A DNA stretch of 64,000 nt from positions 62,001-126,000 of the forward strand of contig NZ_JAAGNZ010000005.1 in NCBI RefSeq assembly GCF_010747415.1, in the 5' to 3' direction. The stretch comes from Spirosoma agri. Lineage in GTDB: Bacteria > Bacteroidota > Bacteroidia > Cytophagales > Spirosomataceae. Shown here piece by piece: positions 24,570-33,327 of this stretch. Under the pieces are notes generated by a model. It had not been told where the DNA came from. It was given only the letters and a program-made list of their open reading frames with translations, and made no database searches. How positions within the stretch are numbered: position 1 is the first letter of the stretch; the number at the start of each line of letters is the position of its first letter. The translations under genes were made by a program, and so were the position numbers.

Positions 24570-27334
24570 ATGAATATAAAGAAATATGCCTTGCTTTTCG
24601 CAGGGCTCTGGCTCGTTAGTACCTTAACGTTTGCCCAATCCGTTAACATAACCGGCTCTGTAATGGACCTCGTTAATCATAAGCCGCTGGTCAACGCAAC
24701 GGTTACCCTGACTGGTCAACGGTTGGGTGCGGTCACCGATAATGATGGGAAGTTCAGCATCCAGACTAACCGAGCAGGGGCACTCACGCTACGTATCTCG
24801 ATGGTTGGCTACGAACCCCAAACGGTTTTGGTGACGAATAGTAACGCTCCCCTTGTCATTCATCTGAACCCGTCGGTCAGTGATTTGGATGAAGTGGTCG
24901 TGGGCGCATCCCGCGTGGAAGAGCGGCTGGTCAGAGCACCGGTCACAATCGAGAAAATGGACGCCCGCAACATTCGCGAAACGCCGTCCGCTTCGTTTTA
25001 CGAGGGGATCAATAACGTGAAGGGCGTCGACATGGTCACGAGTGGGTTGACTTATCGGCAGATCAACACGCGGGGCTTTGCCAGCACGGGCAATAGCCGG
25101 TTTCTGCAACTCATCGACGGGGTTGACAATCAACCCGCCGGGTTCGGCTTTTCGGTCGGCAACATGTTCGGACTGAGCGATCTGGATGCCGAGAGCGTGG
25201 AGTTGGTGCCCGGTGCGGCTTCGGCGCTGTATGGTCCGGCGGCTTTCAATGGCGCATTACTGATGACGAGCAAAGATCCGTTCACGCACCAGGGACTGAG
25301 CGTTCAGGCCAAAGTAGGTGTGAATCATTTGAATGACCGGAACACGGGAGCCGCCATGTACAACGATCATGCCATTCGGTATGCCAAAGCATTCAATAAC
25401 AAGTTCGCGTTTAAGCTGAACGCATCGTATATGTGGGGGCTCGATTGGTTTGCCACCGATTACAACGATGTGAACCAGGCTACTCCAACCGACCAGCGGG
25501 GGGCGCAGAATCCGGCCCGGAACGGCCTCAATATCTACGGTGATGAGGTGGTCAGGACCCTGACGAATGCGGGGCAAGTCTCGCGGACGGGGTATCTGGA
25601 GAAAGATCTGACCGATTACAACGTCTATAGCCTGAAGCTGAATGGGGCGCTCCACTACCGGATTACGCCGGGTTTAGAAGCGATTTACGCGTTCAACTAC
25701 GCCAAAGGAACCGCCAATTATACAGGCTCTAATCGGTTCTCGGTCAACGGATTTTCACTTACCCAACACCGGCTGGAATTACGCGGAAAGCAGTTCTTCG
25801 TGCGCTGGTACAGCAACGCCGAAGACTCGCATAATTCCTACAATACGCGGTCGCTGGGGCAGCAGATCAACCGAACGTGGGTGCGCGACCTAAATGGCAA
25901 CGTCGTCACACCCGATAAAGCCGATGACACATGGTTCAGCCGGTACGCAGCCGCTTATGGTGGCACAATTCCGAACGTGAGTGGCAACGACCAGACGGCT
26001 GCCCGAACCTTCGCCGATCAGGGACGATTGCTGCCCGGTACGGCCGAGTACGAAGCGCAGAAAAATCGGCTGACGGCCATTCAGGGGCTGGCTGGCGCGG
26101 GTATTCTGAGCCAGACCAGTATGTGGCACGCTGATGGCCAGTACAACCTGACATCGGCGCTCAATAATGTCGCGGACGTGTTGGTTGGCGGTAATTTCCG
26201 GCAGTACAGTCTGTTCACGAACGGTACGCTTTCGACGATAAAGGCGGGCGGATTCTGTACCACGAATACGGCGCGTTCGCGCAGATCAGCAAGGCGATAC
26301 TGGCCGATAAGCTAAAACTAACGGTATTGGGCCGGTACGATAAGAACCAGAATTTCGCCGGGTATTTTACGCCCCGGGCCTCGGCGGTCTACTCAGTCAC
26401 CGACCGGCACCATTTCCGGGCGAGTTACCAGACGGGTTTCCGGAACCCTACGCCGTCCGACCAGTTTATCAAACTCAACGTGGGGCCGATCACGATTCTG
26501 GGGGGCGCACCCAGTAACAGCACGGGCATGAACGTCTACGAAAATTCGTACACAGCCGCCAGCGTGAATCAGTTTGGTGCTGGTTTCGGGGCCGATGTCG
26601 GCAAAGTCGGGCCGCAACAGGCGGTGCTGAACAACAAAGACAAGTTGCAGAAATCGAACGTGCCATACATTGCGCCCGAACGGGTCAATAGTTTTGAGGT
26701 CGGTTATCGCGGCTTGTTAAGCAGTAATCTGTCGGTCGATGCCAACTACTACTACGGCGTTTATACCAACTTCATTCTCAACTCCGTGGTGCTACGTCCG
26801 GAAAGCCCGGTGCTGGGTTCGGATGGTAAACCCAATGCCGCAGCCGCGCAGGATATTCTGAGCGGGCGGGTTCAGGCGTTTCAACTGTATACTAACGCCC
26901 CCGACAAGGTCTCATCGCAGGGGACCACGCTCGGTCTGACCTACCGGACACCGGGCGGCTACCAGATCGGGACCAACGGTACGTGGTCGGCCTTCAACAT
27001 CCGCAACGCTGATCCCAACAACGTAGCCGCTTTCAATACACCCCGTTTCAAGACCAACGTCACGCTCGGCCACCGCAGTCTTTTGCCCAATGTTGGTTTT
27101 AACGTTTCGTGGCACTGGCAGGAAAGCTTCGACTGGGTAAGTTCGTTTAATGCGCTCATTCCCGGACGCGTACCGGCCTATCACCTCCTCGATGCACAGG
27201 TCAACTACCGGGTATCCTCACTCAACACGGTCGTGAAACTCGGTGCCAATAACCTGACCAACCAGTATGTGGTGCAGGCCTATGGCTCTCCGGCGGTGGG
27301 TGGGCTTTATTATGTGTCACTTGTGTTTAATTAA
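24570..27334 (+). pseudogene. TonB-dependent receptor, interrupted by a one-base frameshift
   Basis: The first frame (24570-26315) encodes a signal peptide, a carboxypeptidase-regulatory-like domain (about 24-110), the plug domain with LSDLDAESVELVPGAASALY, and part of the barrel. It then runs into garbage (TTNTARSRRSARRYWPIS) and stops. The barrel continues in another frame from FDDKGGRILYHEYGAFAQI at about 26231 to the C-terminal strand GGLYYVSLVFN at 27334. One missing T in the CTTTC run at 26229-26233 would join them into about 921 residues. Such receptors import large substrates across the outer membrane using TonB/ExbBD energy. The break could be real inactivation or a sequencing error. 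Confidence 0.85.
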
Positions 27335-27385
27335 AGAGTGAAAGAGCGAATGAGTGGCTGGCGCATACAACGCTCTTTCACTCTT
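27334..27385. repeat. 15-bp inverted repeat between TonB receptor and MFS gene
   Basis: AAGAGTGAAAGAGCG (27334-27348) and CGCTCTTTCACTCTT (27371-27385) are exact reverse complements around a 22-base loop. A further copy of the same CTCTTTCACTC word follows at about 27399-27410. The left arm begins at the receptor's stop codon; it may act as an mRNA-stabilising or attenuating hairpin. Confidence 0.7.
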
Positions 27386-27417
27386 CCACTCTTTGGCCAC
27401 TCTTTCACTCGTTAAAA

Positions 27418-28635
27418 ATGGAAGCAACATTAATCAAACCCCAAATCCTGCCCGCCAACTGGTTCGCCTTTGGGCTGTGTGCACTGTCGTATTTGCTGGG
27501 CGGAACGGCCTCTACGCTCATGGCGACGTTTCTACCGGTTGCCATACCGGAATTGGTAGGTCAGTCAGTTTCTGAAGCCCAATTAGGCGAAATCGGCGCT
27601 TACATCAGCGCGGCTTTTCTGTACGGCTGGACAGTCGGCGGACTCGTGTTCGGCCTGGTCGCGGATCGGATTGGGCGGGCGCGGGCCGTCGCGTTCGTTA
27701 CGTTTCTTTACGGCGTGTCTATGCTGTGTACGGTTTTCGCGCCTACCTGGCCGGTGCTGCTCGTTTGTCGATTTCTAACGGGCGCGGGCGTGGGTGGCGT
27801 GTTGCTGCTTACTACCGTTTATCTATCTGAAATCTGGCCCTCAACGAGTCGGGCGGTCGTGCTGGGCATTCTGGCCGTCATGTTTCCGGTGGGCATCGTG
27901 GCAACGGGCGGACTCAACGCCGGGCTGGTTCCCTGGCGACAGGCGTTCTGGCTGGGCCTGATTCCGGTACTGGTGGCTCTGCTGATGTTCGTGCGTCTAC
28001 CTGAATCGGATAACTGGGTACAGCAACGCCAGCAATCGAACCCCGACAAGGCATGGACAGCTGACGACCGGGCCAACCTGCTGACCGGCGTATTGATTTT
28101 CGGGGCGGTATTGATCGGGCTGTGGGGTACGTTTTCCTGGATTCCGACCTGGGTGCAGTCGCTGCTACCCGCCGGTCAGACGGGCGGGCGCGAACGGGGA
28201 CTGACCATGATGCTGCTCGGCATGGGCGGCATTATCGGTGGTATGGTATCGGGCGTCCTGATCGGGCGACTCGGTTCGCGGACAACGCTTTTGCTGACCT
28301 TCGCGGGCTGTGCGGGCGGCTGTGCGCTGCTGTTTCTCTCGAACCGCCAGTTTTCGCCGATCATCTATGCCGAAACGGCTTTTGTTGCCTTGTTCTTCGG
28401 TATTAGTCAGGGGGCATTGTCGAGCATTATCCCGGCGTTGTTTTCTGTTCGGATTCGCGCAACGGCGGCTGGCATCAGCTTCAACATCGGTCGTTTTTTT
28501 ACGGCAACGTCGGTGTTTTTCGTCGGTACGATGGTCGCGGGGTTGGGTGGTTTCGGCAACGCGTTGCTCCTGTTTTCTATCGCCTTTCTGATTGCCTGGG
28601 TGGCTGTTTTTGTGCGATACAGGCCTGTTTCTTAG
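27418..28635 (+). CDS. MFS transporter
   Basis: A 405-residue permease with about 12 membrane helices. The loop after helix 2 has GLVADRIGRARAVAF, the MFS motif A (G-x-x-x-D-R-x-G-R). GVGGVLLLTTVYLSEIWP in the first half and the central hydrophilic loop (DNWVQQRQQSNPDKAWTADD) resemble aromatic-acid or sialic-acid:proton symporters. Substrate is not deducible from sequence. It lies downstream of a TonB receptor and between CMD-type genes, which suggests inner-membrane transport of the compound that the receptor imports. Start ATG at 27418. Confidence 0.88.
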   Translation: MEATLIKPQILPANWFAFGLCALSYLLGGTASTLMATFLPVAIPELVGQSVSEAQLGEIGAYISAAFLYGWTVGGLVFGLVADRIGRARAVAFVTFLYGVSMLCTVFAPTWPVLLVCRFLTGAGVGGVLLLTTVYLSEIWPSTSRAVVLGILAVMFPVGIVATGGLNAGLVPWRQAFWLGLIPVLVALLMFVRLPESDNWVQQRQQSNPDKAWTADDRANLLTGVLIFGAVLIGLWGTFSWIPTWVQSLLPAGQTGGRERGLTMMLLGMGGIIGGMVSGVLIGRLGSRTTLLLTFAGCAGGCALLFLSNRQFSPIIYAETAFVALFFGISQGALSSIIPALFSVRIRATAAGISFNIGRFFTATSVFFVGTMVAGLGGFGNALLLFSIAFLIAWVAVFVRYRPVS

Positions 28636-28665
28636 TAAATAGTATGAAGTGTACAGTTTTTTTTC

Positions 28666-28726
28666 GACAGGATTTACAGGATTTATTTTGCTAATAATTT
28701 TTTCAATACGTCCTGTGAATCCTGTC
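28666..28726. repeat. Long imperfect hairpin with GACAGGATTTACAGGA arms
   Basis: GACAGGATTTACAGGA (28666-28681) pairs with TCCTGTGAATCCTGTC (28711-28726) with one wobble, and the flanking T and A runs extend the stem. The same kind of word (GACAGGAT-TACAGGAT) is a recurrent intergenic repeat in many bacterial genomes. It can also act as a terminator for the MFS gene in either direction. Confidence 0.75.
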
Positions 28727-28775
28727 AAAAAATAGTAAGCCAACCATTTTTCATTCCAAAACGAGAACGTTGCAA

Positions 28776-29330
28776 ATGCCATATATTCAACTCAATAACG
28801 ACGCGCCGGGTATTCGCAGTCTGGTTATGTACCGGCCCGACACGGGTAAACCACTTTATGAACTAGTACAGGCGTTACTTCGCGCCGGTTCACCCGACAG
28901 CACATTGTCCGATGCCGAGCGCGAACTGATTGCGGCCTATGTGTCGAGCCGGAACCGCACGGCTTTCTGTATGAACAGCCACGCTGCGGCCTCCCGCTAT
29001 CTTTTTGGCGAACAGGCATCGGTTGTCGATCAGGCACTGCAAAATCCGGAAACGGCACCCATCTCGTCCAAACTTCGGGCTCTGCTCACGATTGCCGAAC
29101 GCGTAACGGCTGATGCGCGTACGGTGACGGACGATGTGGTGGCAGCTGCCCGAACGGAAGGCGCGACCGATGGCGATATTCACGACACGGTGCTCATTGC
29201 CGCTTCGTTTTCGATGTACAACCGCTATGTGGATGGCCTTGCCACGCTGACGCCCGACGACCCGGCTGCCTACGCGGCCATGGGCGAGCGCATGGGAAAG
29301 ATAGGCTACGCCTTACCCAAACCAAACTAA
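28776..29330 (+). CDS. CMD / AhpD-like family protein (copy 2)
   Basis: A 184-residue paralogue of the gene at 23902. It has PGIRSLVMYRPDTGKPLYEL, AERELIAAYVSSRNRTAFC (C65, H69) and DGDIHDTVLIAASFSMYN, then RYVDG. As in copy 1, the first CxxC cysteine is a Thr (T62). The ATG at 28776 was preferred over a TTG two codons upstream. Only 15 bp separate it from copy 3, so the two are co-transcribed. Confidence 0.86.
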   Translation: MPYIQLNNDAPGIRSLVMYRPDTGKPLYELVQALLRAGSPDSTLSDAERELIAAYVSSRNRTAFCMNSHAAASRYLFGEQASVVDQALQNPETAPISSKLRALLTIAERVTADARTVTDDVVAAARTEGATDGDIHDTVLIAASFSMYNRYVDGLATLTPDDPAAYAAMGERMGKIGYALPKPN

Positions 29331-29345
29331 ACCCAAACGAATACT

Positions 29346-29921
29346 ATGCCTCACATTGATTTTTTGCCCGGTTTGCCGGGTATTCGCGGCCCGATGGCGT
29401 TTAGTTCCGAAACGGCCCGCCCCCTTAATGATCTGGTCAACGTACTGCTTCGCGCGAATGCAAACCATCCTGATTCAACCCTCAGCGAAGGCGAGCGGGA
29501 ACTGATTGCCACGTATGTATCCGCTCAAAACGATTGTTTTTTCTGCCAGACCATTCACGGGGCCGTAGCCAGTCACCACCTGGGCGATACTGACTGGTCG
29601 CTGGTGCGGTCGGTGAAACAGGACTATGTCCAGGCCGCTATTTCGGATAAACTAAAGGCTTTATTAACCATTGCCGGAAGCGTACAGCAAGGCGGCAAGC
29701 AAGTCACAACTGAGCAGATTGACAGGGCCCGCGCCGAAGGAGCCACCGACCGCGATATTCACGATACGGTGTTGATTGCGGCTGCGTTCTGCATGTTCAA
29801 CCGGTATGTCGATGGGCTGAACACCTGGGCGCCTGACGATCCGGAATTATATCGGTATCGGGCGCAGAAAGTAGCTGAATACGGCTACACCCACGATGAT
29901 CATTATATGCCGCCACGTTAA
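29346..29921 (+). CDS. CMD / AhpD-like family protein (copy 3, with intact CxxC)
   Basis: A 191-residue paralogue and the only one of the three with both redox cysteines: NDCFFCQTIHG gives C64, C67 and H71, as in AhpD. The other conserved segment is ATDRDIHDTVLIAAAFCMFN, then RYVDG. AhpD-type proteins pass electrons to peroxiredoxins; CMD proteins decarboxylate gamma-carboxymuconolactone. The preserved CxxC here favours a redox role for this copy. It follows copy 2 directly and ends the cluster; a 17-bp hairpin terminator lies 70 bp downstream. Confidence 0.87.
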   Translation: MPHIDFLPGLPGIRGPMAFSSETARPLNDLVNVLLRANANHPDSTLSEGERELIATYVSAQNDCFFCQTIHGAVASHHLGDTDWSLVRSVKQDYVQAAISDKLKALLTIAGSVQQGGKQVTTEQIDRARAEGATDRDIHDTVLIAAAFCMFNRYVDGLNTWAPDDPELYRYRAQKVAEYGYTHDDHYMPPR

Positions 29922-29991
29922 GGCTCGTTTGTCGATAGTGCCATGCACAGTAGATTCTCTCTTGCCTGGAGAGGTACGTGTGTCGTTGTGC

Positions 29992-30038
29992 TGAGCCCGT
30001 TATCGTAGACTGACTTTCAAGCTACGATAACGGGCTCA
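29992..30038 (+). terminator. Hairpin terminator after the CMD cluster
   Basis: TGAGCCCGTTATCGTAG (29992-30008) and CTACGATAACGGGCTCA (30022-30038) are a perfect 17-bp stem around a 13-base loop, followed by TTTATT. It ends the CMD pair on the plus strand and abuts the end of the minus-strand relic. Confidence 0.8.
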
Positions 30039-30039
30039 T

Positions 30040-30340
30040 TTATTCGCTTGGCATGTCAGCGACTTCAGTTACCTCGAAGCGGGATTTGACGCAAACAACG
30101 GTTTTACGTCCGGAACATGGCCGTAGCCGAACAAGATCAGAATGGCCTTATCGGTAGGACGAACAGCCCGCAGGCTATTGGTGTCGATGTGCAGGTTTGT
30201 GCTGTATTGGTTAGCCGCCATAAGTGTCCTTTCGGGGACTGATAATACTGGCTGTTGACCTCGCTTTCCCTTTTCGCCGGTACTTCGATACAGATTTGAC
30301 CCGGGGCAAACGCACGTAGTGCACGAGTCAACTTAGTCAC
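30040..30340 (-). pseudogene. Relic of a DUF5694 / TraB-like protein
   Basis: On the minus strand, the piece from 30340 reads TKLTRALRAFAPGQICIEVP and AKRESEVNSQYYQ, resembling the start of the DUF5694 domain. After a large internal deletion, another frame reads DTNSLRAVRPTDKAILILFG then YGHVPDVKPLFASNP, which resembles the C-terminal GHxxxL segment. One more frame change gives RFEVTEVADMPSE before a TAA at 30042. At least two frame changes and the missing middle mean it is dead. It abuts and slightly overlaps the 3' end of the histidine kinase. Family assignment is from memory of the motif pattern and is moderate. Confidence 0.5.
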
Positions 30341-31628
30341 TACTGTTGCTTGCCTCTTGATTGGACAGGAATCGAATGCGGACTAAAGTGCCCTTCCCCG
30401 GAGCGCTTTCAATATCCATGCTGGCCCGCAGTAATTCACAGAGCTTCTTGACAATAAACAACCCTAGTCCTTCACTTTCCTTCTGATGGCTGGCCGATGG
30501 GCTTTTAAGGGATTCGGTCGTCGGTGGTTCCTGAAGCGGATACTCACCGGGTCCGCCGGATTGATGAGTGCTACTGGGTTGGCTGAGTGGTCTTAACTGT
30601 TCCGCTAACAGACTAGTCGGGCTGTTAGGGGTATAGCCAGTGCCCGAATCCTGTACACTCAGAATCCAGCGGGTCTCGTTTTCCTGAGCCCAGGACACAT
30701 ATACCCACCCCGACTTGGTATATTTGATGGCATTGTAAAGCAAGTTTTGTAAAATACGCTGGACCTTGATGGCATCACTGCGTACCGGCAGGGTATCAGG
30801 CCCATCGCCTTGCAATACAAAATTATGGGGATCGACCAGGGGTTGGGCCAGATCAACGCATTCCCGTACCAGAGTCGCGGCATCAAATTCACTGACATCC
30901 ACCTTCTCCTGACCCGCTTCGATCCGGGCATAATCGGTCAGCTGAAGCAGCATACCGCGAATAGAGGCCAGATTACGGTTCAGCATGTCCACAAACTGAA
31001 CTCGCTCTTTCTCCGTGTTGGGCAGCTGAAGCAGATTGGCCGCACCCATCAGAATACCGAAACTGGAGCGCAAATCATGCGAATTCTGGCGTAGGTGATC
31101 ACCTTGTTGTTTACTCAGCTGCTGAAGTTTGTCGAGCGATTCTTGCAGACTGTTGGCTTGTTCGGCTGCGTTGGTCTGGCGCAGTTGATCGTAGTAGAGC
31201 ACACTCCCGCGTTTGCTTTCGGCTTCCAACTCAAATACCTGCCGATAGATCAGGGAGAGCGAATCCCCGGTAAGTTGTCTATGTTGTTGCTGAAAGGCCC
31301 GCACTTCGTCGAGGATGATCCAGTATAGATGCTCTAACTCCGTCAGCAGTTCGGGCAGTGAATAGCCCCGTTGCCAGCGGTGAAGGCCATGTTCGCCTGC
31401 CCTGGAAAGCGGATCTGATTCTTCGATTTCTCCCCGTAAGCGTTGAGCTAAAATATTGAGCAAGGCAGGTACCTGATCATTAAATTCTTCGCGGGCGAAA
31501 CCCATCTTGCTGTTCAGACTTTGGTCTTGCTGGCAGCGCGTACGCCATAGATTGAGGATAGATTCCCGGCGCATATCCAGATTATCAGCGAGCAGATGGA
31601 TTAGTTTTTCAGACTTAGAGTGAGCCAT
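30333..31628 (-). CDS. Cytoplasmic sensor histidine kinase with RsbRD-like N-terminus and expanded ATP lid
   Basis: A 431-residue kinase with no membrane segment. Residues 1-150 form an all-helical domain (LNLWRTRCQQDQ, EHGLHRWQRGYSLPELL) like the RsbRD / RsbU N-terminal sensor domain. The phosphoacceptor box is NSHDLRSSFG with H184. The ATPase has the N box around N299 (NLLYNAIKYT), the G1 box DSGTG at 327-331 and the G2 box EGLGL at 386-390. Between G1 and G2 there are about 54 residues of Ser/Pro/Gln-rich sequence, much longer than a normal ATP lid. A paralogue lies at 33328 and a lone receiver protein at 34637, probably its partner. The stop overlaps a relic gene. Confidence 0.88.
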   Translation of the reverse strand: MAHSKSEKLIHLLADNLDMRRESILNLWRTRCQQDQSLNSKMGFAREEFNDQVPALLNILAQRLRGEIEESDPLSRAGEHGLHRWQRGYSLPELLTELEHLYWIILDEVRAFQQQHRQLTGDSLSLIYRQVFELEAESKRGSVLYYDQLRQTNAAEQANSLQESLDKLQQLSKQQGDHLRQNSHDLRSSFGILMGAANLLQLPNTEKERVQFVDMLNRNLASIRGMLLQLTDYARIEAGQEKVDVSEFDAATLVRECVDLAQPLVDPHNFVLQGDGPDTLPVRSDAIKVQRILQNLLYNAIKYTKSGWVYVSWAQENETRWILSVQDSGTGYTPNSPTSLLAEQLRPLSQPSSTHQSGGPGEYPLQEPPTTESLKSPSASHQKESEGLGLFIVKKLCELLRASMDIESAPGKGTLVRIRFLSNQEASNSSD

Positions 31629-32017
31629 CGCACAGGGGTGATTGGGTGAGGGGCTAGCTTAATATAGTGCAATATCAACAACTCTGCTCAATAAGTGGAG
31701 TCTTTGACGCATGAATCGATCATCCTGATAATAAACGCTAAACGTGTAGCGACCTACGACGCGGAGAGGCAGGCCGGACCTATGTCGTAAACTAGTTACT
31801 CAACACCGCCAAATGGGACAGGACCCGTATCGTGCGTTACTTTTTGGGTCGCTTGTGATACGTCAACTGAACGGATAAGCACTTCCGTTGATGTATCGCG
31901 AGCCGGGTTTCATTGGAGGCTGTCTTGGTTGCGCTCCGAATCCTCACCCAACTAACGCGCTCATCGCCAGCGCGTGTTAAACAGCTTTGATGATCTGTTT
32001 TCTAAGAAGTAGCACAG

Positions 32018-32040
32018 GGCCCGGCACTTGTCGGGCCTTT
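32018..32040 (+). terminator. Terminator-like hairpin without obvious gene
   Basis: GGCCCG / CGGGCC stem with 8-base loop (GCACTTGT) followed by TTTG. No coding frame precedes it. Confidence 0.5.
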
Positions 32041-32139
32041 GTGTCGTGTGCCGTTAGCGCATCGCTTTATCGCATTCTGCGTCGATTGGGTTAGAGTCAC
32101 AAGTGCCCTTCGTGAAGCATGGTAGATAGAGACAACAGG

Positions 32140-32164
32140 GCCTGACTCAATTAGTCGGGCTTTT
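32140..32164 (+). terminator. Terminator-like hairpin without obvious gene
   Basis: GCCTGACT / AGTCGGGC stem (one wobble), 5-base CAATT loop, then TTTT. Located about 120 bp after the previous hairpin on the same strand. Confidence 0.55.
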
Positions 32165-32354
32165 GTTGGCCGCTGAGCCTTCCCACAGCAGGTAACACTG
32201 AAACGTCAATACAGCTACAGCTGATGTGAATCGGTTTCGTCTTTTCATTACTTTCCATTTACTCAGTATTATCCTCCGTTAACTAAACTTAGTTGAACTA
32301 GTAGCCATATACGTCACATACTTGTATCTTGTACCAACTTAACCGTATGCGCGT

Positions 32355-32870
32355 ATGCTCCTGCTAATCGTTACGCTAGATGACCAGGGACACGATAGAC
32401 CCTTTTCCTGTAAGGTTCCCCAATTGGAGGCTGCTTTCGAGGTGCTCAGTGCAATTGCCGCAGCTGGGGACGTGGTAGTAAGCGTTGATCTGCTCGATAA
32501 CGGACAGCACATACCTCTGCCAGCCGAAGCCTTCGACGGTGAGCCAATCCGACCCCATATTGAAAAGCTTGAAGAAGACTGGAAAGCCCTTTTGAACAAG
32601 CCGGTCAGTTCACACGCTATACACCAGCAGATCCTCACTAACTTTTCCTGGCGGCTACGTGAAACGTATCAGACTCGAATCAGTTGGCTTGAACAGGCCA
32701 TCGCACAAACAGAGTCCCGTATTCAACGAATGCCCCGAACGGCTCACTGGGATTCCTGCTACGTTCGCCTTGAGATGCAATTAACATTGTACCGCTGTCA
32801 ACTCGAGCAGGCGCAGGCTGGACTGCATAATTTTTGCCAGCGATGGTCTTCCTATATCGTCTATTCGTAA
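32355..32870 (+). CDS. Hypothetical protein with helical C-terminal half
   Basis: A 171-residue protein. The N-terminal part (LDDQGHDRPFSCKVPQLEAA, then VVVSVDLLDNGQHIPLP) looks like an alpha/beta fold; the C-terminal part (about 95-165) is predicted helical and rich in Gln, Arg and Glu (QTRISWLEQAIAQTESRIQR), suggesting a coiled coil. No signal peptide or membrane segment. I do not recognise a family. It sits between two paralogous histidine kinases, so a link to their signalling is possible but unproven. Confidence 0.6.
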   Translation: MLLLIVTLDDQGHDRPFSCKVPQLEAAFEVLSAIAAAGDVVVSVDLLDNGQHIPLPAEAFDGEPIRPHIEKLEEDWKALLNKPVSSHAIHQQILTNFSWRLRETYQTRISWLEQAIAQTESRIQRMPRTAHWDSCYVRLEMQLTLYRCQLEQAQAGLHNFCQRWSSYIVYS

Positions 32871-33327
32871 GCTAAAGAACGAAGTTTTATACCTCCGTTG
32901 CGATTACATCCATCCAGCCAGCTTCGTAAGTTGGTTCAGCTTGCATCGCTAAATCCGTCAAAATGGTTGTCGGTATGGATCAAGTGCCTAGTTTTCATGG
33001 AGTATTTCCTTCGGGTGTCTGCGCCTTTCCCGTTATGGAGTGGTTCAGAGCGACTACTGCCGGATGGATAAAAGGTAAGCGAAGCTGCTCGTTAAGGGAG
33101 TACGTCTGTCGCTGAACCAAGGCATGAATGTTACGAATGCGCTCCACTGCCTCACTTGATACGTAACGTTAGCTTCGTTCTGACTGGATTGGTCAAAAAC
33201 GGGTTATCTTTACATTACTGACAATTCTGTTGATTGTCAGTGGTTTTCGCCTGGTTGCCTAGTTGGGACAATTCCTCCGGACGGACCGCACCTGCCGAAC
33301 GTAGTGAGTAGGTTTAACCAGGTTACC
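32871..33327. other. Intergenic region before the second histidine kinase
   Basis: About 450 bp. A 50-codon ATG frame (starting around 32962, MVVGMDQVPSFHGVFPSG) is present but not recognisable. A perfect 8-bp hairpin CTGACAAT / ATTGTCAG lies around 33218-33240, close upstream of the kinase, and may be in its leader. Confidence 0.4.

Larger units (their letters stand above)
31629..32354. other. Long intergenic region with two terminator-like hairpins
   Basis: About 725 bp between divergent genes with no convincing ORF. It contains a GC-rich inverted repeat TAACGCGCT / AGCGCGTGTTA around 31956-31982 and two hairpins with T tails at 32018-32040 and 32140-32164. These terminators have no obvious upstream gene, so a lost gene or an unannotated small RNA could lie here. 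Confidence 0.5.
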
